A model generated the notes under the pieces. It did not search any database. It had not been told where the DNA came from and saw nothing but the letters and a program-made list of their open reading frames with translations. The translations under genes were made by a program, and so were the position numbers. Below are positions 23,156-34,315 of a DNA stretch of 64,000 bases, piece after piece (position 1 is the stretch's first letter; each line of letters begins with the position of its first letter). The stretch comes from Micropterix aruncella. Taxonomy: Eukaryota > Arthropoda > Insecta > Lepidoptera > Micropterigidae. The stretch is taken from assembly GCA_944548615.1 (NCBI GenBank), contig OX155978.1, positions 9,631,354 through 9,695,353 on the forward strand, written 5' to 3'.

Positions 23156-23159
23156 AGTT

Positions 23160-23372
23160 ATGGGGCGAGGCTGCCCGCTGGGTACCTTTCTCGGTGCCTC
23201 GCCTTAAAGCGTTGGCCTCTAACGAGCATTTTGGCGGAGCTAGACGGTAGATACTCTTGTTTCTAAGTTATCTACATTAATTTTACGGCTGAAAGAACGA
23301 TTACATACCGTTATACCAGCCTGGGGTGTAAGGTTCGACCGCTGTAGTAAACATCGCCCCACTGTACAATTT
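23160..23372 (-). repeat. Dispersed GGTATAACGATAT family, antisense copy
   Basis: Reverse complement of the repeat at 61914-62085, including the CGAGGCACCGAGAAAGG end (here 23190-23205) and the CCAGGCTGGTATAACGGTAT block (23310-23330). It immediately follows the LINE 2 tail. Confidence 0.65.
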
Positions 23373-23641
23373 AAGCAACATAATAAAAATTATTACTAAT
23401 TCTAATGCCTACATATGTACATAATATGTATACTTTATTTTTAGGCTTAATTTTAGTAAAAATTTCAGCGCATTACTATTCATTAAATAATATATCCCCT
23501 ACCTATATAATCAATGGTATTACCTATTAAATATATATGAATAACAGTTGTCTGCGTGAGTTTGAATTACTTCCCTTGTGATATAGGTAATTATATATAT
23601 TACCACATAATCAATAGTCGACCGTAAAATATTAAAAGAAT
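23373..23641. other. Spacer before the LTR element
   Basis: AT-rich sequence. The last bases (AAAAGAAT) are the original continuation of the odorant receptor exon start resumed at 26373. No in-frame ATG is found between the nearest upstream stop and the insertion. Confidence 0.5.
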
Positions 23642-23947
23642 TGTAGGATTAGGCCCTGTGGACCTAATCACAGTAATTTAGATTGAATCGTGAGTGCCGC
23701 GCGACGTCGCCATTGGCGGCGCACGGGCGCGGTCGGCGCAGCCGGTAGTAAAACGCAGTGTGTGCTCCGTAAGAAGGTTTATTACGAACTAAATGAGCGA
23801 ACCGTCTGTCCGCTCTGTCTGCGTGTACTTGCGCTAGCAACATTATCTGCCGTTGCAAATGGCAACATTTTCTGCCTTTGCGAATGGCAACATTATTTAG
23901 CGGGCCAGTCTCTGGGGTGTACAATCTGTTGTGGTGAAGACGCCACA
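23642..23947 (+). repeat. 5' LTR of the 2.7 kb element
   Basis: Starts TGTAGGATTAGGCCCTG and ends GACGCCACA. Very similar to 26064-26372, with small differences including a 2 bp indel near the start. Confidence 0.85.
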
Positions 23948-25964
23948 ATACCCTCCGCCAGAGAACGCAAGTTCTCGCTTAATAAACTAATTACACAAAG
24001 TAAAACGTGTGACTATGGATAACATTAACATAGCATAAAGTTTGACAATTAGTTATACCGTTGTAGAACAAATGTAATGGTTATACAATTAACAATTTGT
24101 ATACAATGTGTATAGACATGTAACCACGCAAGTTGAAGAGAAATACTTAATGTTAAAAAATGTAAAAAAATACGAAAAAGTTCGTTGAAATTAACTTAAC
24201 CTACGTGTCGCTTCCGCACTACACTCGCATATCACTCACTGTGTAAAGCTGAGCTGGCGCTGCGGGCGAAGTCGCTACTGCAGGCGGTTGCTGGTCCAAT
24301 AGATAGGTTCTCGTCAGCTGCTTTCTTGTCCATTGTATCCGGATTGACGAAGCTATGCTGAGCAGGTCGCTAGTAAAAGGGTTACAACAATTACTAGGAT
24401 GAAAGTTTCAGTGCAGTTGCTGATTCTGTCGATGCATGTGTATGCAGTTTTGAGACGGTCCAGTGGAATGCTTCCTTGGATGTATTTGCTACGGTCCTAT
24501 GGTCCGAAGAAGAAGAATTATACCAGTCGGTGATAGCCTGCTGCTATGTTGTCGGATTGTCCGTTGTCGTAGGGGTGACAAAGAAAATTGTACAAGTCGG
24601 TGATAGCCTGTCGCTATGTCGTCCGATTGTAGGTTGTTTGTTCTACGTTGATATATTTCTTTCCGAGATGCAGGAACGTTGAATCCATTTTCATCTAGGA
24701 ATAGAGTTATCGTTTGTAGTGCTTGGTTTGCTGATGAGCAGCGTATGCATTCTCTTGCAATCGACGCGGCAGTGTTGCCTCTGTTGTAGTGATGTCCACT
24801 AGTCTGATGTAGCGATCGATGAGCGTATGCATTCTCTTATATTTGAAGAGCTGGTTCAATTGAGTCGCGCGATGTTACTTCGCTACTCGAGAGTGTTGAC
24901 GGTCTGGTGATATCAGGGATTTTTCTTCAATGTGTCGGCGAAACGTTATCGCTGACCTTTGATGATGAATGGTTTGTCTGACGTGCCGATCCAAGCAGCG
25001 GTTGCTGGCGAAAGTAGTGACGTACACTAGTACACGTTGAAAAGTATCCATCGTAATGTTTTTATCGGTGTAAGAAATCAGTTCCCAACAATGTTGGTAG
25101 AAGAAATCGAACCGTGTGTCCCTATTGTGTCCATTAGTTGTGACACATGTCCAGATATTCCCTCTCATCTTGATTTGCGCGTTGTCCGTAGTGTCTGTCT
25201 ACGAGTGACGTCGCTACAAATCCTGAGTCATAATGTTATACTGTTGTGTCGTTGGTACAGGAGTCGTTACCATAAATTTCAGTATAAAAAATTGATCGTA
25301 ATGGTAGATTACGATTGCAGCGGCTGTCCCAGTGCGCACTGCTATTGTTGTTTATGAATGTAGGTCACTTGAAAATCCTTGTTCCGATAAGGGAGCTTGA
25401 CCTATTTTTGAGCTTCATTGTAATGCGAACATAGTCGTGCAAATGTTTACACTTTGGTCACGTACTCGTTGAAGTCGACGGATTTCACGGCTGCCAACTT
25501 GCCTAAATAAAATGGCTGCCGCTGACGTGTTGTCAGCGCGGCGACTGATCTGAGGGCGAAATCTTTCTGCAGTTGGCGACGTCGGCTGACGTCATATTTT
25601 GAAATGCTGCGCGGGAGTCGGGCGGTGCGGGGCGTGTCGGCGCATGCTTCGCGCGCGGTGCGGGGCAGCGGGGTCGTCTGCTTCGGGCGCGGTGCGGTGC
25701 GCGGGACGCGGGGGGCAGAGGGGTCTGCCAGACCACCGCGTTCGATTTCTCGGAACTGCGATCGCGTGGTTTCAGAAAACTGCGTTTTTTGCATAAACGC
25801 GACGGAATTTTCTTGCCAAATCGCGTTCACTGATTACTTGTTGCACTTTAACCGTTTATTACCGTCTTTTTGGTCCATTTCACTGGTTTTTGCGCTGACT
25901 ACACACGCGGCTTGGCCGCGCCCCGGTGAACAAAATTGCACTTGCGAAGGTGTTCGAAGACGCG

Positions 25965-26063
25965 GGTCACCAATATACCGTTCGAAGGTGCGTAGTTTCA
26001 AATGTCGAGGGTCACCAATGTACCGTTCGAAGGTGCGTAGTTTCAAATGTCGAGGGTCACCAA
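25965..26063. repeat. 45 bp tandem repeat abutting the 3' LTR
   Basis: The unit GGTCACCAATGTACCGTTCG ... AAATGTCGAG occurs at least twice in full plus partial copies, and the last copy runs into the TGTAC at the start of the 3' LTR. No clean polypurine tract is seen. Confidence 0.8.
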
Positions 26064-26372
26064 TGTACGGGATTAGGCCCTGTGGACCTAATCACAGTAA
26101 TTTAAATTGAATCGTGAGTGCCGCGCCACGTCGCCATTGGCGGCGCACGGGCGCGGTCGGCGCAGCCGGTAGTAAAACGCAGTGTGTGCTCCGTAAGAAG
26201 GTTTATTATGAACTGAATGAGCGAACCGTCTGTCCGCTCTGTTTATGTGTTACTTGCGCTGGCAACATTATCTGCCGTCGCAAATGGCAACGTTTTCTGC
26301 CTTTGCGAATGGCAACATTATTTAGCGGGCCAGTCTCTGGGGTGTACAATCTGTTGTGGTGAAGACGCCACA
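26064..26372 (+). repeat. 3' LTR of the 2.7 kb element
   Basis: Direct repeat of the 5' LTR. It ends GACGCCACA followed by the duplicated GAAT and receptor exon sequence. Confidence 0.85.
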
Positions 26373-27142
26373 GAATCTTGTATCAAATACTTAACGACAT
26401 GTATGCAGTACAACGTGGAAACTTATAGGTGGAGTATCTGGCACTTAGGAGGGTCAGTAAAATCTGATTATTACGGATTTACCGATATCTGTATAAAAAT
26501 GTTTACTTTTGAACATGTTTTTGGTCCGATAGTAAATGTAATTGGCATAATGCCACCCAGGCAACATTGCCTTCATAATATGCCGACATGGAAAATTGCG
26601 TTGTACCGTGTGGTAGCAATCATCCTCTTAGTGGCTGGATTGCCAATTTCGGAGGCTATTTATATTTTAACGGTAATTGGGTGATTTATTTGTTAAATAT
26701 GATAATATTGATCCTAATTTGTTTCTTCGTAGAATCCAGATACAGAGGGAAATATATTTAGATCAACATCAATTTTAATCTCTTATTATATGGTAACGTT
26801 GAGAATATTGCCGATTTATTTTAATACCACGGCAATAATGAAATTATTCAAGAAATACGAAAACTTGTATAATAAGATGGAATACAACGACCAGATACAG
26901 ACGATACTCAAAACGACATAATACGTTACTCGTGGAATCGTATTGGTAGAATGTTTTACTGCGATTTGTGTTTTATTTGCTCCTGTATTTAGTGATCCGC
27001 CGTTTTCTTATTTACCATTGCCAGGAATATTAAATATTGACACGTCTACATCTCCGAAGTAAGTGTTCTTTCGAATTATATAGGTCAATATTAATATTTT
27101 ATGAAATTATTAACAGTACTTTAAAATGCCATTTGACACATA

Positions 27143-27660
27143 TCTATACTATTATTATAAAGAGGTAAAGTTTGTGACTTTGTAGGAAGTAATCTCTGGA
27201 TCTCCTCAACCGATTTTGAAAATTCTTTTACCAATAGAAAGCCACGTTATTTGTGAGTGTCATAGCCTATATAATAGTCCGAAAAATAAAAAAACTTTTT
27301 CGTGGTAGTCAAATTTGCAAAGTAAGTCGGAGAAAAAACGGTCGAACGAAAATGTTTCTAACTAACGCTGCCTTAACGATGAGAGATATATGATTAAGTT
27401 CTAGAGAAAAGTTGTAGAGTTTGATAATGCCTACAAAAATGTGAGCGACAGCATATGTCTCAATTTTATATTTAAGTCACAAAAAGTAGTATTTTATATT
27501 AAAAAAATTATTTAAATATTAGGTCATGTTTATTGGTCATATTATCAACAATTATGAATTCGTATCAAAATAAGTAAATTTATCGTCTCAATTGTTTAAA
27601 ACATAAGACTATTCCCTTTTACTGCATATAATTTCCCTTTTACTGCATAAATAGTTAAAG
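27143..27660 (+). mobile_element. Helitron D, 5' fragment in receptor intron 2
   Basis: Begins TCTATACTATTATTATAAAG and runs AGAGGTAAAGTTTGTGA..., closely matching Helitron C (4678 on) for about 480 bp. No hairpin-CTAG end follows, so the 3' part is missing. Confidence 0.8.
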
Positions 27661-28190
27661 AGAAATAGTTGTTTCGAGGGTCACCTAGAGGCCTGAGTCC
27701 CAAACCGAGTAGCGTAGGCCCGATGGCTGCTAAGGAATTTGTATTATATTATTACCTCTCTTGTTTTTCCAGTTTCGAAATGGTCTACATATACCAAATA
27801 ATTGTATCAATACTTAGAATGGTATAGTTTTTTATATCGACATTCATTGTGCTCGGATTAATGTATGTCACGGTTGGATTATTTCATGAATTAAACAACA
27901 ATTTGAAAAACAAAACGCTTGTGGAAGGTATAATATGTCATCAAGAAATTCTCAGGTATTCGTATATTATGACCTATAATATCCGAAACAATAGGACCCA
28001 GGAAGTTTTGTGATAGTGCAAGAGATCTATTTTGTATTTTTAACGCTTTTATTAGGTCGACCTGTATGTAACTAACTATGTAATGGAATCTAAACTAATT
28101 TAACCATCTTCCAAGGATCATAGCGTCATGAAAATTGGCAGCTGTATGTAGTTCTAATGACAATACAATTATTTGGTACTGTCGAACTGA

Positions 28191-28550
28191 TCTGATGATG
28201 GAGTCGGAAGATGTGAACTGGAACTTCATGATGGAACATCGTATCATAGCTGTGTTTGGACTTGTTAGAAAAGTCTTGGAATGAACTTTGACCACGATTA
28301 GGTTTCAAGGTCTGATGATGAAGCCGGAAAATAGGCACAGGCATTCTATGATGGAATATCGTATCATAGCCGTGTTTGGACTTGTTAGAAAGGTATTGTT
28401 ATGAACTTTGACCACTATTAAGTTTCAAGGTCTGATGATGAAGCCGGAAGACAGGAATTGGCATTTCATGATGGAATATCGTATAATAGTCGTGTTTACA
28501 CTTGTGAGACTATGAACACGATCAGGTTTCAAGGTTATAACAAACCTATT
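28191..28550. repeat. 120 bp tandem repeat, three units
   Basis: TCTGATGATG starts units at 28191, 28311 and 28431, exactly 120 bp apart, with moderate divergence. Lies in receptor intron 3. Because 120 is divisible by three, a 40-residue repeat appears in a minus-strand frame; I see no reason to call it a gene. Confidence 0.88.
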
Positions 28551-29330
28551 ATATATTGACTAGTAAATATTGAGTGTAATTATTGACATAGGTGCCTGTA
28601 TAAAATGTATATAAACCTGTACATGGAGAGTGTAAATAGAATATTTTTTTGTTTTTTACGTTCATTTATAACAGCGTGTTTTTAGTGATTTTTTAAATCT
28701 ATTAATTTATTTTTTCAAAAAATATCAGTGAGTCAACCGCAGTCACGTGAAAATACTGACGCAATTACTGATTTGTATAGTGGTTATGTTTAAAAATTTC
28801 GTATGTGAAGTTTTTTTAGGTCTGACTTTTCTACTTTTGGGACATACTTTTTACTGTTCTAGACAAAAAAATAAAAGCAGTTACCATGGAATTAAAAAAA
28901 CACAATTTTGAAAAAAAAGTTTGTGTCACCCCAAAACTTTAACGGCAAGTAGTCAGAGAATGATTTTATATAAATAATAATTTCATAAAAAACGCCTTCT
29001 CTTGGCCGGTGGATGACCCGTATGGGTTCTGTTATACAACAGCCTCAAGCGGCGCGGTTCGTTTCTCGGCTAGCCTCGCGCAGCTCGGCGTCAATACTTG
29101 ATATAGCCGAATTCAAATATTATTAGTTCAGCTTGTATATGATATAATTCAACCAAAATTTTACAACTTAATTTCGGCCTAACAAGGCATTAATTTACCA
29201 AATTTCAAGTCTCTAATATTACAAAATTTCAAAAGTCATATAAGACTAGATCGCCCCTTATTTAAAAGTTTATAACCACAATCTTTTCAACTCTTGCCAT
29301 GATCAAATAATGCCAAAATTTCACTTGCTG
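28551..29330. other. Intron sequence with Helitron-type fragment
   Basis: At 28920-28960 GTGTCACCCCAAAACTTTAACGGCAAGTAG resembles the module at 1240 and 3800. The stretch 29040-29095 (TTTCTCGGCTAGC, GCTCGGCGT) is shared with 61706-61735. Otherwise nothing supported. Confidence 0.55.
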
Positions 29331-30030
29331 TGTCGACTACAACGGGCGAGCCCGTCACAACAGGACGTTTTAACGATTAGTCCTTCTGTCGCCCTGCAGT
29401 GAACGTAGAAGACTTTGGACAGTATAATCCTACGTCCAGCTACGTCACAACCCGTGAGAGTCCAACGCCTTACCGCGAGTTAGCCAGGAATACACCCGGC
29501 GGGCTCGAGATACTCGCGCCCTCACTTCCAATTGTGACCAGATTTCTCCGGTCTCTCGATTGGTTCCGAGTTCGAGGTCGCTTGCGCGGTCCTCTCCCCT
29601 ATGAAGCGGTGAAACGGAGTGCACCGAATCTATCGCGGACCAAGGCGTCCTTTGCCCGCCTCTTACCCGGGATCGGATGGCCAATGGTCAATTCAAGAGC
29701 AGTCGCCATAAGGTACGCAACCACCCCCGCTCTATAGGAAACAATACAGTTCCCAGACTCCCCCGACTGTTAGTCGGAGAGCACAATCGATTGGCTTGCG
29801 CCGCACGGTGTGCAGACCGTCCAGGGGCGCCAGAGGTTTGATTCCCAGGGGAGACTGGTTGACCCAGTGTCCTACCCAGGATTCGCACCCCATGCGGGGA
29901 GGCCGTCGGATGGGTGTTGACCCGTGAGTGTGACCGACCCTGAACACATGGGTCATCGTGGCCAACTCATCATGTGCCCGTTAGCCCCCTCATGGGCCCG
30001 TTAGCCCCCTCCCCCGTTAGACTCTGACTA
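29331..30030 (+). repeat. GC-rich dispersed repeat, copy A
   Basis: Starts TGTCGACTACAACGGGCGAG and shows TTTTAACGATTAGTC, CTATAGGAAACAATACAG and GACTCCCCCGACTG blocks shared with copies B, C and D. At 29792-29845 it has a tRNA-like arrangement: an A-box-like TGGCTTGCG, a 5 bp ACGGT/ACCGT stem (29805-29820), and a B-box-like GGTTTGATTCC 43 nt after the A box start. This suggests, but does not prove, a tRNA-derived SINE component. Open frames inside are unrecognised. Confidence 0.75.
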
Positions 30031-30041
30031 ACATATTGAGA

Positions 30042-30690
30042 TGTCAACCACAACGGGCGAACCCGTCACCGCAGGACGTTTTAACGATTCATCGTTCTAT
30101 CGACCGTGCAGTGAGCGTAGAAGACTTTGGACATAACAATCCGATATCTAGCTACGCCGCAACCCGTTAGAGTCCAACGCCTTACCGCGAGTAGCCAGGT
30201 ATTCACCTGGCGGGCGGCACTCGCGCCCTAACTACCAATTGTGACCAGATTTCTCCGGTCTCTCGATTGGTTCCGAGTTCGAGGTCGCTTGCGCGGTCCT
30301 CTCCCTTACGAAGCGGTGAAACGGAGTGCACCGAATCTGTCGCGGACCAAGGCGTCCTTTGCCCGACTCTGAACCGGGATCGGATGGCCAATGGTCATTT
30401 CAAGAGCAGTCGCCGTAAGGTAGACAACTACCCCCGCTCTATAGGAAACAATACAGTTCCCAGACTCCCCCGATTGTTAGTCGGAGAGCACAATCGATTG
30501 GCTTGCGCCGCTCGGTGCGCAGACCGTCCAGGAGCGCCAGAGGATTGTTCCCAGGGGAGACTGGTTGACCCAGTGTCCTACCCAGGCTCGCACCCCATGC
30601 GTGGAGGCCATCGGATGGGTGTTGACCCGTGAGTGTGACCGACCTTGAAACAGAATGGGTCTTCGTGGCCAACTCAGCAAGGGCCCATTA
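30042..30690 (+). repeat. GC-rich dispersed repeat, copy B
   Basis: Direct copy of A about 710 bp downstream, with the same block order. The B-box-like motif is degraded. Confidence 0.78.
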
Positions 30691-31146
30691 GCTCCCTGAC
30701 TCCCTGACTCAGGGAGTCTGGAAGCAGTACTGTTTCCTATAGAGCGGGGGTGGTTGCGGACCTTACGGCGACTGCTCTTGAAACGACGATCGGCCATCCG
30801 ATCCTGGGTGAACAGCCGGGCAAAGGACGCTGTGGTCCGCGATAGATTCGGTATACACCGTTTCACCGCTTCGTAAGGGAGAGGGACGCGCAAGCGACCT
30901 CGAACTCGGAACCAATCGAGAGACCGGAGTAATCTGGTCACAATTGGAAGTAAGGGCGTGATTGTCGGCCCGCCATTTAACATCCCTGGCTATCTCGCGG
31001 TTAAGGCGTTGGCCTCTTACGGGCTTGTGACGTAGCTAGATGGTGGACTGTTTTATCCCAAGTTTTCTACGTTCACTCCAGGGAGATAGAACGACTAATC
31101 GTTAAAAATTCCTGTGGTGACGGGCTCGCCCGTTTTAGTCGACAAC
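30691..31146 (-). repeat. GC-rich dispersed repeat, copy C (inverted, truncated)
   Basis: Reverse complement of the first part of A and B. The junction with copy B is a palindrome (CTCCCTGACT/CAGGGAGTC) at 30690-30725. The repeat ends at the GTCGAC motif at 31139-31144. Confidence 0.78.
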
Positions 31147-31960
31147 CCAAGTTGGGTGATTATTCAGGTTAACTGATACTAACTGACCGTTTCAGGGAGA
31201 TTCGTTTTTATATTTTTCAACCTTGTTTTCAGAGTAGAGGCGGATGGACCGTTTATTTTATTGCAATGGTCCAGTTTTAAAATTTGAATTCTCGGGCGAA
31301 AGCTAGCAAAAAAACAACCTCATCCAAATTCGATTTAAAAAAAAAACCATCTTTAATAGTATTGAAGAATAAAGTATTTTTATTGTTTTTGTAGCCTTTT
31401 CGAAGAATTTGAGAGATTCTTTATATTAGCAACTATGATATCACTAGGTGGATCTATTGTATTTTTGGCATTTCTGTTGTATTATGTTTCTATGGTGAAT
31501 ATGCGTATAAAATTTTGTGTATAATATTATTTTGATCAAATTGCTAATGGGGCACCTTTTTATAGGCGAATTTATCTCTGGACGCGATAGGAATCATAAC
31601 TTGCATACAATTGTTAACAAACGAATTGCTTCTTTACAATTATTGCTGAAATCAAATTGAAATTCAGCACGAAACGTTGATGTACACTCTTTACTCATTA
31701 AATTGGTATGAGTGCCTGAGCAAAAAGTATTATATGCAAAACATCCTCATAATAATGCAACGCCTTAACAGACCACTTCAATTCAGGGCTGGCAAGATTT
31801 ATCCACTTTCATTGGTTACTTTTGTTACGGTGAGTTTAGACTTTCCTGAATATTCTTTTGGCCGCCACATCTCATTGTATTACAAATATAATTTTGTATA
31901 TTTCAGGTTATGAAAACTTCTTATTATTACTTCACTATCCTCAGAAATATTAACGAATAA

Positions 31961-32229
31961 CTGAAAGAGTAAATAATAAACTAAAACATGATTTCACATA
32001 GCACAAACAGAGTGACTAACTGGATTTTAATTATATTAATTTTACAAGTTACTGTTGCACCTAAAATAAAATGTGAGAAGTGTAATGAGAAACTAGATAT
32101 CTGAAAACTAGAAACTAGAGAAACTAGTACATTACGTATAATGTACGTTTAATGTACGTAATTACGTAAACACGTATTAATATTTTATTATTAATGTAGT
32201 GTAGTATACGTTTATATTATGTAATGTAT
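31961..32229. other. Region just after the receptor
   Basis: AT-rich, with repeated ATGTACGT/ATTACGTAA motifs that recur at 32700-32760. No clear polyadenylation signal can be tied to the receptor. Confidence 0.4.
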
Positions 32230-32612
32230 TTTATATGTATCTTCTTCTCCGTCGTTCCCTCATTACTGAGGATCACTAATGTGGCCACTAGACAACAGTT
32301 TGCCTACGAGGCTCCTCCACTTCGACCTGTCTTCTGCATGGCGGGTCGCAGATTGTATTGACCCTTTTGTAACTTCTTTGATGAGGTTGTTCCATCTGGC
32401 CGGTGATCTGCCTCTGCTTCTTCTTCCCTCCGTTTGACCCCCGTAAAGTATTTTCTCCAGATTCTCTGGGTTTCTCCTGGTAACATGACCGAAGAACTGC
32501 AGGACCCTTCTCATGCATACGGTGGAGAGCCTCACTTGGATGCCGAGTTCTTCCAGGACAGATTTGTTGGTGCGGCGTGCTGTCCATGAGATTCCTAGGA
32601 TTTTACGCTATT
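32230..32612 (-). pseudogene. RTE-like LINE C-terminal relic
   Basis: Minus-strand frame: RKILGISWTARRTNKSVLEE, then STVCMRRVLQFFGHVTRRN, then GGQTEGRRSRGRSPARWNNL. This matches the tail of RTE/Dong-like endonuclease-reverse transcriptases, in which a domain ending FGHVxRR is followed by an RGRP basic patch and a W. Catalytic domains are absent. It lies 270 bp beyond the receptor stop in the opposite strand. Confidence 0.78.
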
Positions 32613-32965
32613 TCACGCCAACACCACATCTCAATTTTATATGTATATAAAATACGTATTAAATAATATATTTTTAGTATTAATGTAGTGTATTATACAC
32701 GTATTATGTAATACGTATAATGTACGTAGTTACGTAAACACGATTATAAACGTATACTGTACGTAATCTAACGAACGTAATCTACACGAACTATAAATTT
32801 AAATGTTTATTTAATATTAGAATAACGTTCAAATAAATAATTAAAAGAAGTGGTTTTCATATTACCTAATTGTATTGGGTCTATTATTGTCAAGTACTGG
32901 GAATTTCAGAAATAGACCCGAAACAAGTTTGTTGGTTGGGGGTTTTAAGCTATTAGGCCAGCGCT
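32613..32965. other. No recognised feature
   Basis: AT-rich, with ACGTAA-type motifs. Nothing supported. Confidence 0.45.
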
Positions 32966-33515
32966 ACGACAACGAAAATTAATTATTTTAAACTGATAAT
33001 TACGTCTAAACGAGTAATGGTTACGATTCCAAAAAAATATATGTTAAACAAGAACATTTTCATAATATTCTTAGCTTAAAGATTTTAGATTTTGTTTATA
33101 TTACATAGTGTTTTTTAATTTGTGAAATTAGGTCTAACCGAACACAAAAACGACTACTACGCAAATACTATCTGGCGTGTTATTATGAAACCTGCACCAC
33201 TTTAAAGATAATTTAATTATCTATCTTTTTATCTACGATTTTTTTCGAATAATTCGTTTTTTTTTGCTTTATCGAATAAACAATTCGTGCGCGGCGCTCT
33301 ATCGGAAGACGTTTAAATTATTCCGAATCATTTGCTTCCGCAGCCGCAAATGATTAGGAATTATTTCAACGTTTTCCGATAGAGCGCAGTTATCTGATAT
33401 CAGAAAAAATAAAATAAATAAAAAAAATAAATAATTATAATTGCATAAGTTGTTAAAAATGCTATGCAATAGCTTTACTGCGGCAGTCCCCGAGTGCCAC
33501 ACGTATTTTTTTTTA
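32966..33515 (+). repeat. 550 bp dispersed repeat with internal hairpin, copy 1
   Basis: Inverted relative to 39942-40488 and similar along the whole length. It contains a long hairpin (33294-33387) formed by GCGCTCTATCGGAA... and its complement, stems about 42 bp. The end carries CGGCAGTCCCCGAGTGCCAC. A 109-codon minus-strand frame overlaps and is not convincing. Confidence 0.8.
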
Positions 33516-33993
33516 ATATTAGATGTGTCGATGACCAACGCGTCTACATCGGTCTGGCTAGAAAGCGACGGTAGGAAAGGCGAGCCACATAGGAAATTTT
33601 CGAAACAAGGGAATAAATGACTATTCACTTATGAAATATTTCTTAATATCAGATAGGCAAATATATATCAAATTTGATTATATTCTCTATTAATCGAATC
33701 TAAATAATTTATTTATCTTCAATTATACCAAAATGGTTATAAAGTCAAATCGTTCACTGCTATGTGAGTAGGTTTTATTATTTTGATTTCTACTTTTATC
33801 GATCATCCTGTACGAATCTTATCAAAAAAATTACAAAAAACTATTAAATAATATTCTTTAATAAAATTTTATCCGATACTTTTACTAAAAAATGTATATA
33901 GCATATTTTGTTAAAAGATTATCAAGTTTTGCAAATAAAACAGATTTTTGTGAAACAAACTCTGATTTTCTTTCAAAAGTACCCAACTAAGGT
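33516..33993. other. No recognised feature
   Basis: AT-rich spacer, nothing supported on either strand. Confidence 0.45.
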
Positions 33994-34315
33994 TGTCGAC
34001 GACAGCGGGCGAGCCCATCACCTCAGGAAGTTTTAACGATTAGTCGTTCTATCTCCCTGGAGTGAGCGCAGAAGACTTGGACAAAAACAGTCCACCGTCT
34101 AGCTCCGCCACAAACCAGTAAGAGGCTAACGCCTTAACCGCGAGATAGCCAGGGATGTTACCTGGCGGGCCGCAAGTCAGAGTGCGCAATCGATTGGCTA
34201 AGCCGCACGGTGCGCAGACCGTCCAGGAGCGCCAGTAGGTTGATTCCCAGGGGAGACTGACCATAGGGCCAGAGTCCTACCCAGGCTCGCACTTCATGCG
34301 TGGAGGCCGAAAACC
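33994..34315 (+). repeat. GC-rich dispersed repeat, copy D (internal deletion)
   Basis: Starts TGTCGACGACAGCGGGCGAG and follows the order of copy A, but skips the central 350 bp or so. It retains an A-box-like TGGCTAAGCCG near 34196 and an imperfect B-box-like GGTTGATTCC near 34238. Confidence 0.75.

Larger units (their letters stand above)
23642..26372 (+). mobile_element. Non-autonomous LTR retroelement, 2.7 kb
   Basis: Two direct repeats of about 306-309 bp (23642-23947 and 26064-26372) start TGTA and end GACGCCACA. The whole is flanked by GAAT at 23638-23641 and 26373-26376, a 4 bp target duplication. The 2.1 kb interior has no gag, protease, RT or integrase; its open frames (24476-24682, 25037-25357, 25604-26110 and minus-strand shadows) show no known motif. 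This fits a non-autonomous element mobilised by a relative. The insertion sits within what reads as the 5' part of odorant receptor exon 1. LTRs differ at several sites, so it is older than the Ty3/Gypsy element at 42.4 kb. Confidence 0.82.
26373..31960 (+). pseudogene. Odorant receptor, six exons, three in-frame stops
   Basis: Exons by splice sites and protein pattern: 26373-26672, 26733-27058, 27773-27955, 31395-31494, 31566-31829, 31907-31960. All have AG acceptors and GT donors with matching phases (0, 2, 2, 0, 0). From a possible ATG at 26403 they give about 398 residues, normal for insect odorant receptors, membrane channel subunits of olfactory neurons. Landmarks: MPPRQHCLHNMPTW, YYMVTLRILPIYF, PVFSDPPFSYLP, FEMVYIYQIIVSIL, HELNNNLKNKTLVEG, HQEIL, NWYECLSKKYYMQNILIIM and the family-typical end TSYYYFTILRNINE. 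Stops: TAA 26919-26921, TAG 27825-27827, TGA 31647-31649. No frameshift or splice defect is seen. An LTR element sits at the 5' edge. Probably a young pseudogene; readthrough or sequencing error is possible. Confidence 0.85.

Noticed and set aside
25447..26110. Gag or other coding region in the 2.7 kb LTR element
   Set aside because: Alanine/arginine/proline-rich frames on both strands reflect GC content; no gag zinc knuckle or pol motif.
29399..30983. Open frames of 110-170 codons in the GC-rich repeats
   Set aside because: GC-rich repeat with few stops; no domain, and frames differ between copies.
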